Notes under the pieces: generated by a model
Told to the model about the DNA's origin: nothing
Databases searched by the model: none
Seen by the model: only the letters and a program-made list of their open reading frames with translations
Made by a program: the position numbers and the translations under genes
Part shown: positions 59,241-64,000 of the stretch, in pieces
Position numbering within the stretch: position 1 is the first letter of the stretch
How the letters are laid out: each line of letters starts with the position of its first letter
Source of the DNA: Raphanus sativus
Lineage: Eukaryota; Streptophyta; Magnoliopsida; Brassicales; Brassicaceae
DNA length: 64,000 nucleotides
Assembly: GCF_000801105.2 (NCBI RefSeq)
Contig: NC_079512.1
Coordinates: forward strand, 248,001-312,000
Reading direction: 5' to 3'

Positions 59241-60728
59241 AAACCTTTATTGTATCATATTATCCAAACATCCAAATGTCTTTTTTTTAAATAGTCTAAA
59301 CTATTTTTTTGATATTTTGTACATCAAATGAAAATAAAATATAAAAATTAAAGTTAAGCATTTCCTAAATATTTTTTAAACATAATATATATAAATATCC
59401 AAACTATTATTTTATGTTTTAGAAAAATTATAAAATATGAACTTTAGTTTCTATATTTTTATTTTTCATAACTAATATATTATTATATAATAAAATTAAT
59501 TCATTTATTAACCGCAGTTCATCCGCGGTCGACACAATGACCCAGTGACCCGGTAAGTTATCTGGTTCAGTGTCTGTGTCGGTTTTCAAAACATTGGGTG
59601 CAATGAATATCATATCTTTTACCAAGCTAAACACGATGTGATTCAGTAGGTGTTTTGGCCGTGATTTCGCAGAAAGTTCTATTATATGAAGAAATATATG
59701 TTTTGTTTACAATATTATAATTATTGAATTATTAAAATTTAATAATCAAATATTTCATATTTATTTTTAAGAAGACCTGTGAGATTTAAAATAATTCAAA
59801 AATATAATTCTAAGTCACCATAAGTTTTTTAACTTGAATTCAATTTTACAATTGGTTCATTTCACTGATTGTACAATTATTTTTATTTTTATTCGTGAAA
59901 AGTGTAAATACTCTAATTTTCAAAGAGAAAAGAAGACAGTAGTTTTTTTATTTGTAAATCCAAAATGAGGATCATAAGGTTTTTATAACTCTGACACAAA
60001 TTTCTGATTTGTTTGATTATTTTAAATTTTAAAATTAACGAAAATAATTAATTATTCTTTTATGTGTATTTTAAAAATATTTGTCGAAAACAAATTTTTT
60101 GGATATGATTAAAAATAACAACATTTTATTTTAGATTTATTAAAATACAGAAACTGCAAATAATTGATTTTAGAATCACTTTTCATTTTAGGATTTAATT
60201 TTAGCACTAATACAAAAAAAAATCTAAAATTATTAACCATTGAAATTGTAACAATTTTTAAGATTTCAGTTATTAACTACATCTAACCAAAAATCTTTTA
60301 AATATATATATAATAATTTAATAAAAAGTGTGACATAATTTTATATGATTTACAAATCCTTATGAATATACATTTGTACAATGATAAATACATTTATAAA
60401 ATTTACAAACAATTATTTACAAGATTTATAAGTTTTTGTGGTTCACCTTGTTTACAACTCTTTAATTAGATGACTTAATAATACAATCGATCATTACAAA
60501 AAGATTTTTGTACTTCAATCTAAAATTTGAAGATAATTGATTTTATAATTAATTTTTATTTTAGAAGCGATAAAAATAAATCAAAACTAAAATCCCATCA
60601 AAATTATAATAATATGTAAAGTTACACCTATAATCATAGTAATGAAAAGTCACTTAAATGACTTTTTAATATATAATAATAAGTGTGAATAAACAAAGAT
60701 TAAGTTTTTGCGATTGTAAGGGGTTAAA
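59241..60728. other. AT-rich spacer, no gene seen
   Basis: Very AT-rich DNA without satellite monomers or coding capacity. The frame at 59428-59634 has no known domain. Confidence 0.5.
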
Positions 60729-60770
60729 AAGATGACCATGTACCATGAAAGATAATTTATGATACAATAA
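60729..60770 (+). repeat. Orphan satellite fragment at the LINE 5' junction
   Basis: AAGATGACCATGTACCATGA and the following TTTATGATACAATAATAA match the start of satellite monomer C of array 2b. It ends within 20 bases of the LINE 5' end. Confidence 0.7.
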
Positions 60771-60859
60771 TAAACCTTCGAAATAAAACCTGCTCTAAGG
60801 CGAAAACCCTAAGGCGCTTCCTCGTTGCCGTGCGCCCCAAGACTCCGGTCGCCGGCGCC

Positions 60860-62194
60860 ATGGCGACTCCTCCTTCCGGCGGGGGCCCAGATCTCCCCCT
60901 CTCCCCTTCTAAGATCTACGCAGACAGCCAGAACTCGCCTCAGAAAACACTCTACTCTGCGGTCGTTGCAGACCAAGGAGAACCGATCATCCACTACTCT
61001 CCCGTTGTTGATCTACAAGACGGTGTCGCAGTGGTGGATCTCCCCGAGGATCTCACTGTGGATCCAAAACCCTTATGGTCATCGTACATTGTGGGACACT
61101 TCATTGGTGATGCGTCTCCACATATTGGGAAAGTCCATGCCACGGTTAATCGACTGTGGTCCTCAAAGGATAAACCTGCAAAGATCGATGCCTAGTTTAT
61201 TGCTCCGAAAACAGTTCTGTTTCGAATCGATGATCAGCATATGAAAGCTCGAGTTCTCAGAAGACACTTCTGGCACATTGCAGACATCCCACTTGTTGTC
61301 CAGAAGTGGACTCCGGATACGGAAGCATCAAAACCTGACCTTACGGCCATTCCTTTATGGGTTGATCTAAAGGGAGTTCCAGGACATCTCTTCTCTCAGA
61401 ATGGACTTACATTCTTCGGAGACACAATAGGAAGAACTGCAAAGATTCATCCAAACACAATTCGTTGTACTCGTTTGGATGTTGCACGTATTCTCGTGGT
61501 ACTGAACTTGGAGAAACCACTACCTGAGCGTATCTCAATTAAAGGTACCGATATGAGCATACAAGTTAGTTATCCTTGGCTACCACCTCGATGTCCGTCT
61601 TGCTAGAAGTGGGGCCACGTAGAGAAAGAGTGTGGTAAGAAGGAAGCTACAAACAAAACTATTCTTACGGATAAGACTAGTAAACAGAAGAAGAGCATGT
61701 CTGTTGCAGTTGAGGAAGATGTCACTGCAGAGCAGGAAACCGCAGTGAAAGTAGTAGAACGAACAGCAGCAGATGTGTCTCTACCTGAGACGCAAGACGT
61801 GCTTCTGGAAGTGATCGACCCTATATCTGGGAAACAGGATGGTGAAGGTAGCTCAGAAGTAAATGAATGGAAGGATGTTGGGAAAAGTAATAGAGCCTCC
61901 CCACGCAGAGAAACTCAGAAAGTCCCAGACAGAGATGCTCACACAGGTTCGCCGTCAAGATACCAGGTCCTTGATGAAATGGAAGAGGGTGAGTTGGAAA
62001 GTAGCAGCTCTGATGAGACTGAGGAAGAGTCCCCTGACCCGCCTCAAAAAGAAGAGAAAGCCATTGCTCAGGCTGCTGGTAAAGTAAAGACCAACGCTCG
62101 GAACAAACCAGGCACGAGCCAACAAGGCCAGAATGAAAAGAAGAAGAGCACCAAAACAACCAAAAACAAAACAGCCTCCAATCGGAGGCACTAA
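60860..62194 (+). pseudogene. LINE ORF1 (nucleic-acid-binding protein), two nonsense codons
   Basis: One frame of 444 codons from ATG (context GCGCCATGG) to TAA 62192-62194, interrupted by TAG at 61193-61195 and TAG at 61604-61606. The first half has the DUF4283-like features of plant LINE ORF1 (LRRHFWHIADIPLVVQKWTP, then IPLWVDLKGVP). A CCHC knuckle CPSC-x-KWGHVEKEC follows, and the second TAG falls on the residue directly after its second Cys. The C-terminal ~190 residues are acidic, then Lys-rich, a disordered RNA-binding tail. Intact relatives coat the LINE RNA. This copy could only give peptides. Confidence 0.85.
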
Positions 62195-64000
62195 ATGATG
62201 ATTTCTCTTTTTGCGTGGAATACCCGGGGCTTCAACAAAACGCGCAAACATCAATCTTTTCGTACTTGGATTCAATCTTCTACTCCCTCTTTTGGCTGCT
62301 TACTTGAAACTCGTGTTCAAGAGAGTAACTGTGAACGCATCTTAAATACTACTCTTCCAGGCTGGAAGCATCTCAATAACTACGATCATCATCGGCTTGG
62401 AAAAATCTGGGTCGTATGGTCTGACAACGTCAACGTTACGGTTCTTTACAAGAGTGCTAAGATCATCACCGTCTGGGTCACCTCTGCGACGGGGGAAGCT
62501 TTCCTCTGTTCTTGTATTTATGCTTCCAATTTTCAGAGAGAGAGATGACATCTCTGGGAAGATTTGATTCAAAATAATACCCAGTTCACTTCTCACGGAG
62601 TGCCTTGGATAATCATGGGAGACTTTAACGAGACCCTCTCTTCTTCTGAACATTCCACGGGTCTCAACCCTCGGCATCAAGGAGGAATGCGAGAGTTTCA
62701 ACACACTGTCTCCACCTGCAATCTTACGGACCTCACGTCACTGGGTAATACGTTCACATGGACCAACAGCCAGCCAGCAAATCCCATTGCTAAGAAACTG
62801 GATCGCGTTCTTGTCAATGATGTCTGGCTTACTCAATTCTCTCAGTCTTACGCACAGTTTGAGCCCTGTGGTGTTTCGGATCATACTCGCTGCAAGGTGT
62901 TTTTAGAAGCTCAGACTTTGGGGAAGAAAAGACCTTTTAAGTTCTTTAACTTCTTGGTCGATCATCCAGACTTCGCCACTGTTGTCGCTGAGACTTGGAA
63001 CGAGACAGAGCCACTATACCACTCGCGCTCTGCTCTTTACCTCTTCCACCGCAAATTAAAGCTTCTGAAGCCTGCTCTCCGACTTCTAAATAAGACCAAA
63101 TTTGGTGATATCCCTTTTCGTTCAAAGGAAGCTCTTCAGAACCTGTGTGATAAGCAGGAACAAGCTTTGGCAAACCCAGACACAACTACTTTTGAAGCGG
63201 TTGCAGAAGCAACAACATCTTGGAACTACTGGGCTGGTATAGAGGAGCAGTTTCTCAGGCAGAAGTCTCGTATTACTTGGTGATTCAGAACACATCTTTT
63301 TCTACAAGATTGTCCAAAGCAGGACATCGTACAATGCAATCAGAAAACTGGTCCTCGCGGGTGGAGTGATAATTACTGACCCTACAGAAATGAAACAGGC
63401 TGCGGCGACATACTTTGCGCAATTTATTGGTCCTGCCCTGATCAAACGACACCTGATACGGCTGATATACCAAGCCTTTCAGAGCTGCTGGAATTCCGAT
63501 GCCCTGAAAATATTGCAGAGCTCCTCGTTCGTCCTATCTCAGAGGCAGAGATAAAGAATTTTCTGTTTGCTATGCCTTCAAACAAAGCTCCGGGACCTGA
63601 CGGCTACCCTGCTGAGTTCTATCGTTCTGCTTGGCCCATCATCAGTACCAACTTCACCATTGCAGTTCAGTCCTTCTTTATGTATGGGTTTTTACCGAAA
63701 GGAGTAAACGCAACAATTCTCGCCCTCATTCCAAAGGTTCAAGGAGCAGAAACCTTAAAAGACTTTCGCCCTATCTCTTGCTGCAACATTCTCTACAAGG
63801 TTGTCTCTAAAATCCTTGCCAATCGTCTGAAAGTATTCCTACCAGAGTTGATTGAAACGAATCAGTGTGCATTTGTAAAGGGGCGGCTTCTCCTAGAGAA
63901 TGTCTTACTAGCCACAGAACTGGTAAAGAACTACCATAAGGACTCCATCACGGCTCGCAGCGTTCTGAAACTCGATATATCAAAGGCTTTTGACTCAGTA
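62195..64000 (+). pseudogene. LINE ORF2 (endonuclease and reverse transcriptase), disrupted, partial
   Basis: Starts ATGATG directly after the ORF1 stop, in the same frame. APE endonuclease motifs occur in order: FAWNTRGFN, CLLETRVQE, IIMGDFNETL, LGNTFTW with KKLDRVLVN, and VSDHTR. TGA at 62546-62548 breaks the endonuclease. At TGA 63281-63283 the reading moves to another frame (KQAAATYFAQFIGP) and returns to the original frame before the reverse transcriptase, which shows NKAPGPDGYPAEFY (from ~63580), ALIPKV, DFRPISCCN and finally LDISKAFDSV, the first catalytic Asp box, where the window ends. So there is one nonsense codon plus two compensating indels. The YADD box and 3' end lie outside. 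Confidence 0.88.

Larger units (their letters stand above)
60790..64000 (+). mobile_element. L1-type LINE (non-LTR retrotransposon), 5' part
   Basis: A GC-richer unit with two reading frames in the L1 order: ORF1 (DUF4283-like plus zinc knuckle), then ORF2 (APE endonuclease plus reverse transcriptase). The composition change near 60785-60800 and the short CpG-rich leader mark the 5' end. The element continues past the window. Several nonsense and frameshift changes make it inactive. Full-length at the 5' end is notable because most LINE copies are 5'-truncated. Confidence 0.88.

Overview
This is a nuclear plant window, almost certainly from the Brassicaceae and most likely Brassica or a close relative. 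It has intron-containing genes with GT..AG junctions, AT-rich intergenic DNA, Brassicaceae-type Helitron ends, a CACTA element and a ~350-bp tandem satellite. From memory, the gene order on the left matches the bottom end of Arabidopsis chromosome 1: DLN-motif protein, acetylornithine aminotransferase (WIN1), group III WRKY (WRKY66), AP2/ERF. That assignment needs a search to confirm.

Layout. 1-197: last two exons of a DLN-motif protein. 1065-2971: complete WIN1 (3 exons, 451 aa). 4823-5790: WRKY copy 1, with a 1-nt frameshift near its first ATG. 6682-12493: a 5.8-kb Helitron carrying a decayed HSP70-16-like 3' end, with a CACTA element nested in it and a SINE nested in the CACTA. 12946-13897: intact WRKY copy 2 (258 aa). 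13956-14895 and 16919-17818: two long foldback elements with 11-bp and 9-bp target-site duplications. 17982-21957: a minus-strand Helitron with a broken RPA/OB-fold gene. 22703-23485: AP2/ERF gene, minus strand. 25595-29243: WRKY copy 3, a pseudogene that has its promoter and exon 3 only and is split by a second minus-strand Helitron (25963-28764).

From 29769 to 44514 is a satellite array of about 40 head-to-tail ~350-bp monomers, ending at a 100-N gap. 44615-53178 is a contig between two gaps that carries complete GUS3 (9 exons, 538 aa), two MITEs and a Ty3/gypsy fragment. After the second gap, satellite resumes at 53279-59240 as two dimeric higher-order arrays, one young and one diverged. 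60790-64000 is a dead L1-type LINE that appears to have inserted into satellite and runs off the window.

The host genes do not form a pathway: WIN1 is arginine biosynthesis, the WRKY and ERF genes are transcription factors, and GUS3 is a secreted GH79 beta-glucuronidase. The main story is structural. One WRKY locus was triplicated, and the copies serve as empty-site references for each other, so several transposon insertions can be bounded and ordered from this window alone. All boundaries were read by eye; no alignment or database search was run.
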